A stretch of DNA of 64,000 bases from Shinella sp. PSBB067 (GCF_016839145.1 NZ_CP069304.1:310001-374000), one strand, 5' to 3'; positions 42,867-52,126 are shown, numbered from the stretch's first letter. Notes: generated by a model from the letters alone, not told the origin. Translations and numbers: made by a program.

Positions 42867-44504
42867 TCAACGCTTCAGCTTGTAGCCGGAGGCCTCGCGG
42901 TCCCAGGTCGACGCGGTCACGCCCGCCTCGCGCAGGCGCACCTTGCGGATCTTCCCGTTTTCGGTGAGGGGCAGTTCATCGACGAAATCGATGAAGCGCG
43001 GGACGGCGAAGTAGGAAAGCCGGGCGCTGCAGAAATCCGTCAGTTCCACCGGGTCGAGGAGGGCTCCCGGTTCCAGGAGAACCGCCGCCATGACCTCGTC
43101 CTCGCCGAACTCCGAAGGAACCGCATATGCCGCGCAGGACGAGACCGCGGGGTGCGACAGCAGCACCTGCTCGACCTCCCAGGAGGATATGTTCTCGCCG
43201 CGACGCCGGATCGCATCCTTCATGCGGTCGATGAAGCGATAGTTGCCGTCGGGATCCCGGCTCACCCGGTCCCCGGTGTGGAACCAGAGGTTTTGCCAGG
43301 CTTCGACCGTCTTGCCCGGCATGGCGAAATAGCCGGTCGCGAAGGCGAAGGGTTCGTTCGCCCGCAGGATCAGTTCGCCCGCCTCGCGGTCGGAAACCTC
43401 GACGTCGTCCTCGTCGACGATCCTGGCCTCCACGCCGGGGCAGAGATAGCCCATGGTGCCGGGATGCCCGGACGGGATGCGGCTGGCGAAAACGAAGTTG
43501 GTTTCCGTCGATCCGTAAGCGTCGAGCAGCGGTACGCCGAAGCGTTCGAGGAAGGGCTTGTGAAAACGCCCGGGAACTCCTCCGCCGAGCGCCGTCCGCA
43601 TCGAATGGGCGCGGTCGGATTCATCGTCGGGCCGCGACAGCAGGATCGCCGCCATGGCGCCGAGGAAATAGCCGACCGTGGCCTTGTGCCTTGCGGCGGA
43701 TTTCCAGAAGCCGGACGCGGAGAACCTGGCCTCGAGCACATAGGTCGATCCCGTCAGCAACGCCTGCCAGAAACAGTTCAGGGCGTTGGTGTGGAAGAGC
43801 GGAAGGGTTGTGAGGAGCACGTCGCCCTCGCGAATGCCGAGCCCGCGCGCGGTGTTGACGCCCCACCAGAAGAACTGGGCCTGCGGGCAGCAGACGCCTT
43901 TCGCCGGGCCCGTCGTGCCGGACGTATAGAGGATCGCCAGCGTGTCGCCGGGACGCACCGCATGCGCATCGATCGTTTCCCGCCCCTCGGGCAGAGGGCG
44001 CGCGGGACGGTTGCCGACCATTTCGACGCTCCCGCCGATCGTCCAGACCTGCTCCAGCGTGCTGCAAGCCTCGGCAGCGTCGTCGAAAGCCGGGGAGATG
44101 TCCGACTCCACGATGAGCAGCCGGGCCTCGCAGTTGCGCAGGATGTGCTGGAGCTGCGTGCCGCGCGACGCGGTGTTGATCGGAACCATGACCGCGCCGA
44201 TCCAGGCGCAGCCGAGAAAAACGGCAAGGAACTCCGACCGGTTTGAACAGAAGATCGCCACGCGGTCGCCGGCCTTGATGCCCGCCGAGACAAGCAGCGC
44301 CCCCGTGCGGCCGGCCACATCGAGCGTGTCGCGACAGGTCCATGCCTGATCGCCGAAAACCGCCAGCCAGCGATCGCCGTAGCGTTCCGCCTGTGCCTTA
44401 AGGATGTGCGGCAAGGTTCTGCAATGGGGCGGGAAACGGTGCGGCAAGGCATCGATGAAGCCGATCGTTGCCGCATCCGCCGCGGAGGCATTGTGCTCGA
44501 GCAT
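42867..44504 (-). CDS. AMP-dependent acyl-CoA ligase (first copy)
   Basis: A 545-aa adenylate-forming enzyme that activates a carboxylic acid to its CoA ester. It has P-loop-like ILYTSGTTGPAKGV, LDAYGSTETNFVF, the hinge-region WFHTGDRVSRDPDGNYRFIDRMKDAIRRRGENISSWEVE and the catalytic lysine in LPLTENGKIRK. ATG at 44504 is preceded by AGGAG at proper spacing. It follows the ALDH by 26 bases. Together they make an aldehyde to acid to acyl-CoA module. Crotonobetaine/carnitine-CoA ligase-like enzymes have a similar layout; the real substrate is unknown. Confidence 0.92.
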   Translation of the reverse strand: MLEHNASAADAATIGFIDALPHRFPPHCRTLPHILKAQAERYGDRWLAVFGDQAWTCRDTLDVAGRTGALLVSAGIKAGDRVAIFCSNRSEFLAVFLGCAWIGAVMVPINTASRGTQLQHILRNCEARLLIVESDISPAFDDAAEACSTLEQVWTIGGSVEMVGNRPARPLPEGRETIDAHAVRPGDTLAILYTSGTTGPAKGVCCPQAQFFWWGVNTARGLGIREGDVLLTTLPLFHTNALNCFWQALLTGSTYVLEARFSASGFWKSAARHKATVGYFLGAMAAILLSRPDDESDRAHSMRTALGGGVPGRFHKPFLERFGVPLLDAYGSTETNFVFASRIPSGHPGTMGYLCPGVEARIVDEDDVEVSDREAGELILRANEPFAFATGYFAMPGKTVEAWQNLWFHTGDRVSRDPDGNYRFIDRMKDAIRRRGENISSWEVEQVLLSHPAVSSCAAYAVPSEFGEDEVMAAVLLEPGALLDPVELTDFCSARLSYFAVPRFIDFVDELPLTENGKIRKVRLREAGVTASTWDREASGYKLKR

Positions 44505-44530
44505 GTCCACTCCTGAGCCTCGGGTTCCGA

Positions 44531-46042
44531 TCAGCCGGCGTCGCCAAATTCCAGACGCATGCATACGGCGCGCGGCTCGGTATAGGCATGAATGGCCTCG
44601 GATCCGAACTCGCGGCCCAGGCCGGAAAGCTTGGTGCCGCCGAAAGGCATCGCGGTATCGAGCACGTTGTGGGTATTGATCCAGACGGTGCCCGTATCGA
44701 TCTGGCTCGCCAGGAGATGGGCGTTGTTCAGGTCGCGCGTCCAGATGCTCGCGCCGAGGCCATAGACCGTGTCGTTGGCGAGAGCCCTGATCTCACGGAT
44801 ATTGTCGAAGGGCATTGCAAGGACGACCGGGCCGAAGACCTCCTCGCGCGTGATGCGCATGTCGGCGCGTCCGCGGCCGAGCACCGTCGGCTTGAAGAAG
44901 TAGCCCTTGCGGTCCTCGCGGCCGGCACCGCAGAGCGGTTCGGCGCCTTCCTCCACACCGCTGTCGACGAGCGCGGCGACCCGCTCCAGCTGGCGGGCGG
45001 AAATCAGCGGCCCGAGCTGGCTTGCCGGGTCGAAGCCGCTGCCGAGGCGCAGATCCCTGGCTATTTCCACGACGCCGCGCGTCACGTCCTCGTAGATCGA
45101 CGCGTCGATGAAAAGACGGGAGCCTGCGGTGCAGACCTGCCCGGAATTGGGGAAAATCGCGTTTGCCGCTCCCGGTATCGCCTTGTCGAGATCGGCGTCG
45201 GCAAGGATGATCGTCGGAGATTTTCCACCAAGTTCCAGTGTGACCCGCTTCATCGTGCGCGCGGACGATTCCAGGATCTTCTGACCCGTCGCGGTCGAAC
45301 CTGTGAACGTGATCTTGCGCACGAGAGGATGGTCGACCAGCGCCTGGCCGGCATCGTGCCCGTATCCCGTGACGATGTTCACGGCGCCGTCCGGGATGCC
45401 GGCCTCGAGAATGAGCTCCCCCAGCCTGAGTGTCGTGAGGGACGCCTCCTCCGAAGGCTTGACGACGATGGTGCAGCCGAAGGCGAGGGCCGGAGCGATC
45501 TTCTGCACGGCCTGCCCCATCGGGAAATTCCACGGCGTGATGCCCGCGACCACGCCGACGGGCTTGCGCTCCGTGTAAGCCCGGTACGTTCCCCCGTCAT
45601 CGACGAAAGGCGACAACGCAATATATTCGCCGGCCATCTTGGAGCTCCATCCGGCATAATAACGGAGCGCGTCGACGGCGAACTTCATGTCGACATTTCT
45701 CGAGACGCCATACGGTTTTCCGTTGTCCAATGTCTCGAGGCGTGCCAGTTCCTCGGCATCGCGTTCGACGAGAAGGGCGAGCCTTTCGAGAAGGCGGCCG
45801 CGATCGAGCGGCCGCATACGCTGCCATGCCGGGCTTTCGAACGTGCGGTGCGCGGCCTCGACCGCACGGTCGACATCGGCTGCGGAGGCCGCCGCGATGT
45901 CGGCGATCTTCTCCTCGGTCGCCGGATCGTGGACGGCGATCGTTTTCCCGTCGGCGGCGTCGTACCACCGTCCATCGATCAGCAGCTTTCCGGCCGGAAT
46001 CCGCACCGCCTGGCCGCCAGCCCTTTCTATCATTGCATGCAT
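44531..46042 (-). CDS. Aldehyde dehydrogenase (third copy)
   Basis: A 503-aa ALDH with TPWNFPMGQAVQKIAPALAFGC, glutamate motif LELGGKSPTIIL, catalytic cysteine in FPNSGQVCTAGSRL, EEVFGPVVL and PFGGTKLSGLGREFGSEAI. The pattern is close to betaine and aromatic aldehyde dehydrogenases. It is transcribed with the downstream acyl-CoA ligase and lies just upstream of a LysR gene on the same strand. Its 209-bp 5' region contains CCAATAATTTTGG, a motif with relatives in front of other operons here. It may oxidise an aryl acetaldehyde. Confidence 0.94.
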   Translation of the reverse strand: MHAMIERAGGQAVRIPAGKLLIDGRWYDAADGKTIAVHDPATEEKIADIAAASAADVDRAVEAAHRTFESPAWQRMRPLDRGRLLERLALLVERDAEELARLETLDNGKPYGVSRNVDMKFAVDALRYYAGWSSKMAGEYIALSPFVDDGGTYRAYTERKPVGVVAGITPWNFPMGQAVQKIAPALAFGCTIVVKPSEEASLTTLRLGELILEAGIPDGAVNIVTGYGHDAGQALVDHPLVRKITFTGSTATGQKILESSARTMKRVTLELGGKSPTIILADADLDKAIPGAANAIFPNSGQVCTAGSRLFIDASIYEDVTRGVVEIARDLRLGSGFDPASQLGPLISARQLERVAALVDSGVEEGAEPLCGAGREDRKGYFFKPTVLGRGRADMRITREEVFGPVVLAMPFDNIREIRALANDTVYGLGASIWTRDLNNAHLLASQIDTGTVWINTHNVLDTAMPFGGTKLSGLGREFGSEAIHAYTEPRAVCMRLEFGDAG

Positions 46043-46168
46043 GTCAGACTCACTCCCGTTCGGATGGCGCCGGCTGGATCGGAAATTCCGGACTGTCAGC
46101 GCGGCCGCGGCCGATCACCCGCCTTCTGGCACCCAGGCAATGAGAGAACCATCACGGCGCCGACCGGT

Positions 46169-46181
46169 CCAATAATTTTGG
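46169..46181. promoter_or_regulatory. CCRATA-type site upstream of the ALDH/ligase operon
   Basis: CCAATAATTTTGG is a CCAA-N5-TTGG dyad lying 127 bases before the ALDH start, between it and the lysR stop. Related sites occur at 47165, 55244 and 56839. Confidence 0.4.
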
Positions 46182-46251
46182 CGGGGAGAACCGATACCGA
46201 AACGCGATCGAATGAAGGCCGGTCCTGAACGGTTTGCTCTGAAACGCGTCG

Positions 46252-47127
46252 TCAGAATGCCAGCAGGCTGAGGAACTGCCGTAGCGCCGGGACCGAATGA
46301 TCGCGATGATAGACAAGGGCAAGATCGAGGCCGACGTCGAGATTCCGTACCGGAATGAGGGCGATGCCGTGAGGCGGGCGCCATCTCTGACATTCATTCA
46401 CCAGTGCCACACCCATGCCCGTGGTCACGAGGGCCAGCATCTCCGCCTCGTTGATCGCCTCATGGACGACGTTGGCCGACACGCCGGCCTGGAACAGGCC
46501 GCGATTGAGCTCGTCATGGTAGGTCGGGCTCTCGCGGCGGTGAAATGAAATCAGCGGCCTTTCCGCCAGTTCCGACACGTCCACGAATTGGCGGCTCGCC
46601 AGTTCCGTCTCCCGCGGCACGGCCAGCAACACGGTATGACGTGCGATCGGGCTGACGACCAGAAGGGGATCCCTGGGCGGATTGTATATGAAACCGGCAT
46701 CGATGCGCCCGTCGTAAATGCCTTGCAACTGGTCCAGTCCGCTGAGGCTGTTCAGGACGAGGCGCACGCCGGGATAGTTCCGCCGGAACGCCATGATCGT
46801 TTCCGGAATGACACCGTTCCAGGCGGTGACCTCGATGAATCCAAGCTTGAGGATGCCGGCCTCGCCGCGGGCGACCGCCTGCGTCTCGCTCACCGCATGG
46901 TCGAGATTGACGAGGATCTGGTTGCAATGATCGAGGAAGGTGCGGCCGGCGGCGGAGAGCCTCACGCCGCGCGGAAGCCGCTCGAACAGCGTGACGCCCA
47001 ATTCCGCTTCGAGCAGTTGGATCTGGCGGCTGAGCGCCGGCTGGGCAATGCGGATGCGCTCGGAGGCGCGACCGAAATGCTCCTCCTCGGCAACCGCAAT
47101 GAAATATCGAATCTGTCTTAGATCCAT
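46252..47127 (-). CDS. LysR-family transcriptional regulator
   Basis: A 291-aa regulator. The N-terminal helix-turn-helix MDLRQIRYFIAVAEEEHFGRASERIRIAQPALSRQIQLLEAELGVTLFERLPRGVRLS is textbook. The effector domain begins LKLGFIEVTAWNGVIPETIMAFRRNYPGVRL, like BenM/CatM-type regulators of aromatic catabolism. ATG at 47127 gives the canonical N-terminus; the upstream open frame has no homology. It is divergent from the acyl-CoA synthetase operon across 134 bp and upstream of the ALDH/ligase operon. Half-sites with CCAAT cores in both control regions make it the natural regulator of both. Confidence 0.93.
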   Translation of the reverse strand: MDLRQIRYFIAVAEEEHFGRASERIRIAQPALSRQIQLLEAELGVTLFERLPRGVRLSAAGRTFLDHCNQILVNLDHAVSETQAVARGEAGILKLGFIEVTAWNGVIPETIMAFRRNYPGVRLVLNSLSGLDQLQGIYDGRIDAGFIYNPPRDPLLVVSPIARHTVLLAVPRETELASRQFVDVSELAERPLISFHRRESPTYHDELNRGLFQAGVSANVVHEAINEAEMLALVTTGMGVALVNECQRWRPPHGIALIPVRNLDVGLDLALVYHRDHSVPALRQFLSLLAF

Positions 47128-47164
47128 GTCGTTCAATATCAATTCGGCATCGGTTCGGGCAAGC

Positions 47165-47176
47165 GAAAATATTGGA
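47165..47176. promoter_or_regulatory. CCRATA-type site between lysR and the acyl-CoA synthetase operon
   Basis: Read on the minus strand it is CCAATATTTTCG. A further TCCAATC lies at about 47198 on the plus strand. Both are in the 134-bp divergent promoter, where LysR proteins usually bind. Confidence 0.4.
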
Positions 47177-47261
47177 CGGTAATTGTCGTTGACCTTATCC
47201 AATCGACAGTTCTCCGGGAGGCGGCGGCCGCCGCGCCGGGGTCTGCGGCGAAAGGACGGCA

Positions 47262-48884
47262 ATGCAATCCCCCTACCTGATCTTCGAGAAGCAAGCCCGG
47301 CAGCAGCCCGACGCCCCCCTTCTGATCGCGCCGAAATCCGCCGGCCTGCCCTATGCGGCAGATGGTTTCCGGATGACCTACGGGGAGGTCTTCGCCGCCG
47401 TGGATGTCCTGAAGGACAGGTTTGCGAAGGCGGGTTACGGCGCGGGGCACCGCGTCGCGCTGCTGCTTGAAAACCGGCCGGAATTCTTCATCCACTGGCT
47501 CGCTCTGAATGGCCTCGGCGTGTCGATCGTTCCCATCAATCCGGATCTTCGCACCAACGAACTGGAATACCAGTTGTCGGTTTGCGAGGCGGAACTGCTG
47601 GTGGCGTGGTCGAAGTCCGCTGCCGCGCTCGTCGGCTTTTCCCGTCCGGGCCTCGCCATCGTCGACCTCGATGACGACGTTCCGCCCGCATCGACGCGCT
47701 CGGGGCGTCAGCACGGCGTGGAGACGGACGAATGCGCGCTCCTCTTCACCTCCGGCAGCACCGGCAAGCCGAAGGGATGCATGCTTTCCAACGCCTATTT
47801 TCTGACACTGGCGGACTGGTATGTCACCCAGGGCGGGATCGCGAGGGTCGAAGAGCGCTCGGAAGTGGCGCTTACCCCATTGCCGATGTTCCATATGAAC
47901 GCGCTCGGCTGCACCGCGCTCGGCATGATCGTTTCGGGCGGCGCGATCGTTCCGCTCGATCGTTTCCATGCAAGCCGCTGGTGGCAGTCGGTGAGCGAAT
48001 CCGGCGCGACCATCGTCCATTGCCTCGGGGTCATTCCGGCCATTCTCCTGCGGTTGCCCGCCTCGCGCTTCGACAGGGACCATGCGGTGAAGTTCTCGTT
48101 CTCGCCGGGAGTGGATGCGCAGCACAAGATCGAATTCGAGGCGCGCTACAACATCCCCATCGTGGAAGCCTGGGCCATGACGGAGACGGGCGGCCGCGCC
48201 ACGACCACGACGGCCCGTGACGACTACACGCCGGGCCTGCGGTGCATCGGCCGGCCGCGCGAGGGAATGGAATATCGCATCGTCGACGATGCGGGGGCCC
48301 CTGTCGAACGCGGCACGCCGGGTGAACTGATCGTGCGGGCGGCGGGGGAGGATCCGCGCCGTGGCTTTTTCAGCGGATACCTGAAGGACGAAGCGGCCAC
48401 CGAGGAAGCATGGGCGGGCGGATGGTTCCACACCGGCGACATCCTCTACGAAGATGAAAAAGGCCTGCTCTACTTCTTCGACCGCAAGAAGAGCATCGTG
48501 CGCCGCAGCGGCGAGAACATCGCGGTCCTGGAGGTCGAGGCGGCCATCGGCGGAAATGCGTCGATCAAGGCCGTCGCTGTGACGCCGGTGCCGGACGACC
48601 TGCGTGGTGAGGAAGTCTTCGCCTTTCTCGTCAAGGCCGACGCGGCGCGCGATGCCGACCCCTCGCGCATCGCCGAGGAGATCATGCGCAGCGGCGCCGA
48701 GCGCCTCGCCTATCACAAGCTGCCCGGATATGTGGCTTTCATCGACGCCCTTCCGCTAAGCTCGACCCAGAAGCTGCAGCGGGGGGAGATCAAGACGATG
48801 GCGACGGAGTTCGTGCGGTGCGGCAAGGCCATCGATTTGCGCGAGATGAAGGCCGGCATGCGGCGCAAGACGGTGCATGCGTGA
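47262..48884 (+). CDS. AMP-dependent acyl-CoA synthetase (second copy)
   Basis: A 540-aa adenylate-forming enzyme with ALLFTSGSTGKPKGC, EAWAMTETGGRATTT, WFHTGDILYEDEKGLLYFFDRKKSIVRRSGENIAVLEVE and a C-terminal lysine in LPLSSTQKLQRGEIK. It activates the acid that enters the thiolase-like/DUF35 pathway downstream. AAAGGACGGCA precedes the ATG. Its stop overlaps the next gene's ATG by one base (TGATG), starting a run of four translationally coupled genes. Its sequence differs clearly from the ligase at 42.9 kb. Confidence 0.93.
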   Translation: MQSPYLIFEKQARQQPDAPLLIAPKSAGLPYAADGFRMTYGEVFAAVDVLKDRFAKAGYGAGHRVALLLENRPEFFIHWLALNGLGVSIVPINPDLRTNELEYQLSVCEAELLVAWSKSAAALVGFSRPGLAIVDLDDDVPPASTRSGRQHGVETDECALLFTSGSTGKPKGCMLSNAYFLTLADWYVTQGGIARVEERSEVALTPLPMFHMNALGCTALGMIVSGGAIVPLDRFHASRWWQSVSESGATIVHCLGVIPAILLRLPASRFDRDHAVKFSFSPGVDAQHKIEFEARYNIPIVEAWAMTETGGRATTTTARDDYTPGLRCIGRPREGMEYRIVDDAGAPVERGTPGELIVRAAGEDPRRGFFSGYLKDEAATEEAWAGGWFHTGDILYEDEKGLLYFFDRKKSIVRRSGENIAVLEVEAAIGGNASIKAVAVTPVPDDLRGEEVFAFLVKADAARDADPSRIAEEIMRSGAERLAYHKLPGYVAFIDALPLSSTQKLQRGEIKTMATEFVRCGKAIDLREMKAGMRRKTVHA

Positions 48885-50065
48885 TGGCGGCGCCGATGGT
48901 ACGGAAATCATATAGCGGCGTCGTCGCGACCGTTCCGGTCTCCATTCCCTATGAACGGTATTCGATCGAGAGCGCGCATTGGTGGATCGGCCGCGCATTG
49001 CGGGCGCTTGCACAAGGAGCCGGCATCAGCCATCGCGAGATCGACGGCTTTGCCATGGCCAGCTTCTCCACGGCGCCCGACAGCGCGATCGGACTGACGC
49101 AGCATCTCGGCCTGTCGCCGCGATGGCTCGACCACATCCCGATGGGCGGTGTTTCGGGTATCCTGTCCCTTCGCCGGGCGGCGCGCGCCGTACAGGCGGG
49201 GGATGCCGACATCGTCGCATGCGTGGCGGGAGACACCAATCAGGTGGACACGTTCCGCAGGACCCTGGAAAACTTCTCGAGGTTCGCGCAGGATGCCGCC
49301 TATCCCTATGGCGCGGGCGGCGCCAATGCCAGCTTCGCCCTGATCGCCCGTCATTACATGGATCGCTTCGGGGCGAGGCGGGAGGACTTCGGCAAGCTTT
49401 GCGTGGCGCAGCGGACCAACGCGCTGCGCAACCCGAATGCGCTCATGAAAAAGCCCCTGACGCTCGAGCAATACATGAATGCGCGACCGATTGCCGATCC
49501 GATCCATCTGTTCGACTGCGTCATGCCCTGCGCCGGCGCGGAGGGTTTCCTCGTCATGCGCGAGGAGACGGCGCGGTCGCTGGGCCTGCCCAGTGCGCGC
49601 ATCCTGTCGATCATCGAGCGTCACCATGCGTTTTCCGATGACGCGGTGCAGTATCGGGGCGGCTGGGCGAGGGATATCGGCGAGCTCTACAGCATGGCCG
49701 GCATCTCGCAGGACGCCATCGACGTCGTCCAGACTTATGACGATTATCCGGTCATTTCCATGATGCAGTTCGAGGACCTCGGCTTTTGCGGAAAGGGCGA
49801 GGGCCCCGACTTCGTCCGAAGCCACTCCTTCGAGATCGACGGCAGCTTCCCGCACAATACCAGCGGCGGGCAATTGTCCGCGGGACAGGCGGGCGCCGCC
49901 GGCGGCCACCTGGGTATCGTCGAGTGCATCCGTCAGGTCATGGGCCTTGCCGGTCCCACGCAGGTCGAGGGGGCAAAGCTGGGTCTGGCCTCGGGCTTCG
50001 GAATGATCAACTATGATCGCGGCCTTTCCTCGGGCGCCGTGATCTTTTGGGGAGAGACGACATGA
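48884..50065 (+). CDS. Thiolase-fold protein without thiolase cysteines (Ltp/BbsB-like)
   Basis: A 393-aa SCP2-type thiolase-fold protein. The acylated cysteine expected near residue 89 is missing (IPMGGVSGILSL). The GHP histidine position reads GGQLSAGQAGAAGG (residues 328-341), and the C-terminal cysteine region reads ASGFGMINYDRGL. The fold signature persists, so the enzyme probably catalyses C-C bond cleavage or formation on a CoA thioester by other residues, as known for steroid side-chain retro-aldolases (Ltp2) that work with a DUF35 partner. The next gene encodes exactly such a DUF35 protein and overlaps by ATGA. ATG at 48884 overlaps the synthetase stop. Confidence 0.85.
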   Translation: MAAPMVRKSYSGVVATVPVSIPYERYSIESAHWWIGRALRALAQGAGISHREIDGFAMASFSTAPDSAIGLTQHLGLSPRWLDHIPMGGVSGILSLRRAARAVQAGDADIVACVAGDTNQVDTFRRTLENFSRFAQDAAYPYGAGGANASFALIARHYMDRFGARREDFGKLCVAQRTNALRNPNALMKKPLTLEQYMNARPIADPIHLFDCVMPCAGAEGFLVMREETARSLGLPSARILSIIERHHAFSDDAVQYRGGWARDIGELYSMAGISQDAIDVVQTYDDYPVISMMQFEDLGFCGKGEGPDFVRSHSFEIDGSFPHNTSGGQLSAGQAGAAGGHLGIVECIRQVMGLAGPTQVEGAKLGLASGFGMINYDRGLSSGAVIFWGETT

Positions 50066-51303
50066 CCGAGCCGCTGTCCCCCCCGAAACGCAAGAACCCG
50101 CTGGCCCGCACGCGAAGGACGTTGCTGCCGCCGTCCGCCCGAAGTCGCACCGCGCATGGATTGACCCTCGCGGCTGCGGAGGGACGTTTCGCACTCCAGC
50201 GCTGCGGCGAATGCGGCAAGTTCACCTATCCTCCGCGCGATGCATGCCCTGAATGCCTGTCGTCGCAACTGGTTTTCGTCGAAGCGCCCGTCGGGGGCGT
50301 GCTGGTCACGTCCACGACCATCCACGTCACCGGCGACAGCTACTTCCGTGAGCACATGCCTTGGCGGCAGGGTATCGTCGTCGCCGATTGCGGCCCGCGG
50401 ATCATCGCCCATCTTCACGCAGACTGCACGGACGGGGAACGGGTGAACCTTTCGCTCCGTCTCGACAAGGCCGGCCAGCCGGTCGCCTTCGCGGCACCTT
50501 CGCAAAGGGCTTCCAACATGCAGGACGATCCGGCCTTGCGCGAGATGACCGCCGATCCGAGATACAGGCGCGTGCTCATCACCAACGGGCGCCACCCCGC
50601 AACCGAAGCATTGGTCCGGTCCTTCAAGGATGCAGGGGCCACGTCGGTTTTCGTTGGCGTTGCGGAAGCCTGGAAGCCGCTTGCCGGCGAGGACCGGCTG
50701 GGGGCGATCGACGGCGTCCAGCTCCTGCCGCTCGACCTCACCGATCAGCGGTCGGTCTTCAACCTCGCCGCGGATATCGCCGGCAAAGTCGATATATTGG
50801 TGAACACGGCCGACCACGTAAGACCTGTGCATCTCTTTGAACCGGCCGGCACGCGCAAGCTGATGGAAGCGGTAAACGCCACCGTCGCCGGCACGATGAA
50901 CCTGGCGCAGGCCTTCGGGCCGGCCATGGCCGGCCGCGGGGCCGACGGGGTCAATTCAGCCGCAGCCTGGGTCAACCTGCTGTCGGCTTATGCGCTGGCA
51001 AATGCGCCCGAATTCGGCGCGGTTTCCGTTTCGCATGCCGCCTGTCTCTCCCTGTCGCATTGGCTTCGGGCCGAACTGCGCAAGGGCGGCGTGCGGCTCC
51101 TCAACGCGTTTGCCGGTCCCCTCGATGACGAATGGTACCAGTCGGTGCCGGCGCCGCGCGTCTCCGCCGGTCAACTGGCGGACGGCATCATCGACGGGCT
51201 GCGTCGCGGGCTGGAGGAAATCTATGTCGGCGACGTCGCACGCGACATCCGCGCCCGGCTCGCCGCCAATCCAAAAGCTCTGGAACGGGAAATCGGTCGA
51301 TGA
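50062..51303 (+). CDS. DUF35 Zn-ribbon/OB-fold protein fused to a degenerate short-chain dehydrogenase
   Basis: A 413-aa two-domain protein. Residues 40-150 are a DUF35/ChsH2-type unit: rubredoxin-like zinc ribbon C48-x2-C51...C62-x2-C65 (RCGECGKFTYPPRDACPECL), then an OB-fold (GGVLVTSTTIHV, GIVVADCGPRIIAHL). Residues 168-410 follow the SDR fold: LITNGRHPATEALVRSFKDAG in place of TGxxxGxG, DILVNTADHV for NNAG, and VNLLSAY for the serine strand. The catalytic Y-x3-K is replaced by V321-S-V-S-H325. The SDR half is thus probably non-catalytic or altered. It should form a complex with the preceding thiolase-like protein, whose stop it overlaps. Confidence 0.83.
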   Translation: MTEPLSPPKRKNPLARTRRTLLPPSARSRTAHGLTLAAAEGRFALQRCGECGKFTYPPRDACPECLSSQLVFVEAPVGGVLVTSTTIHVTGDSYFREHMPWRQGIVVADCGPRIIAHLHADCTDGERVNLSLRLDKAGQPVAFAAPSQRASNMQDDPALREMTADPRYRRVLITNGRHPATEALVRSFKDAGATSVFVGVAEAWKPLAGEDRLGAIDGVQLLPLDLTDQRSVFNLAADIAGKVDILVNTADHVRPVHLFEPAGTRKLMEAVNATVAGTMNLAQAFGPAMAGRGADGVNSAAAWVNLLSAYALANAPEFGAVSVSHAACLSLSHWLRAELRKGGVRLLNAFAGPLDDEWYQSVPAPRVSAGQLADGIIDGLRRGLEEIYVGDVARDIRARLAANPKALEREIGR

Positions 51304-52106
51304 ACATCAGTCATGATAGCGCCTGCGAGGCCCTGCTCGCCTCCGTCGCCCTGGCCATAGCGGATGGCGGGTTACAGGTCGTCGACCTCACGCAGACATT
51401 GAGCCCCGACTTCCCGACGATCGTGCTGCCGCCGGAATTCGGCCAGAGCGCGCCCTTCCGCATGGAGCGGATCTCGCGCTACGACGGCGACGGCCCGGCA
51501 TGGTACTGGAACAACATCTCGCTGGGAGAGCATACCGGGACGCATTTCGACGCGCCGATCCATTGGTATACCGGCAGGGACCTGCCCTTGAACACCGTCG
51601 ACACGATCCCCGTCCGCGATATGGTCGCGCCGGCTTGCGTCATCGACTGCTCCAGCCAATCTGACGCCGATCCGGACTACCTCCTCGGCGTCGCGGACGT
51701 GCTTGCCTGGGAAGAGCGCCACGGCAGGATTCCGCCACGGACATGGGTGCTGCTGCGGACCGACTGGTCGAAGAAATCCGGCCGGGACTATACGAACCTG
51801 CGCGATGACGGCGCCCATACGCCCGGCCCAGACGCCGAGGTGATGCGATGGCTGGTGGAGGAGCGCGACATCCTCGGCTTCGGGACGGAAACCATCGGGA
51901 CGGATGCCGGGCAGGCGTCGCATTTCATCCCCCCGCATCCCGCGCACCACTTCCTGCATGGAGCCGGGCGGTACGGGCTCCAGTGCCTCTCCAATCTCGA
52001 TCTTCTGCCCGCGCGGGGCGCGCTGATCGTCGGTGCGCCGCTGAAGATCCGGCATGGCTCGGGCAGCCCCTTGCGCGTCCTTGCGCTTGTGGCCGCCAAG
52101 GCCTGA
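51300..52106 (+). CDS. Cyclase/kynurenine-formamidase-like metal hydrolase (second copy)
   Basis: A 268-aa paralogue of the 32556-33353 protein, with the same metal motif GEHTGTHFDAPIHWY, the same PAWYWNNIS block and DDGAHTPGPDAEVMRWLVEERDILGFGTETIGTDAG. By eye well over half the residues match. It starts by ATGA overlap with the DUF35-SDR gene and ends the operon. A lactonase, amidase or ring-opening hydrolase role is likely. Keeping one copy in each of two unrelated operons suggests that both pathways handle the same chemical group. Confidence 0.87.
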   Translation: MNISHDSACEALLASVALAIADGGLQVVDLTQTLSPDFPTIVLPPEFGQSAPFRMERISRYDGDGPAWYWNNISLGEHTGTHFDAPIHWYTGRDLPLNTVDTIPVRDMVAPACVIDCSSQSDADPDYLLGVADVLAWEERHGRIPPRTWVLLRTDWSKKSGRDYTNLRDDGAHTPGPDAEVMRWLVEERDILGFGTETIGTDAGQASHFIPPHPAHHFLHGAGRYGLQCLSNLDLLPARGALIVGAPLKIRHGSGSPLRVLALVAAKA

Positions 52107-52107
52107 C

Positions 52108-52126
52108 AGGGGCCGTGCCGGCCCCT
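52108..52126. terminator. Possible bidirectional terminator between convergent genes
   Basis: AGGGGCC (52108-52114) pairs with GGCCCCT (52120-52126) around a five-base loop between the cyclase stop and the oxidoreductase stop. It lacks a T-run, so efficiency is uncertain. Confidence 0.45.
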
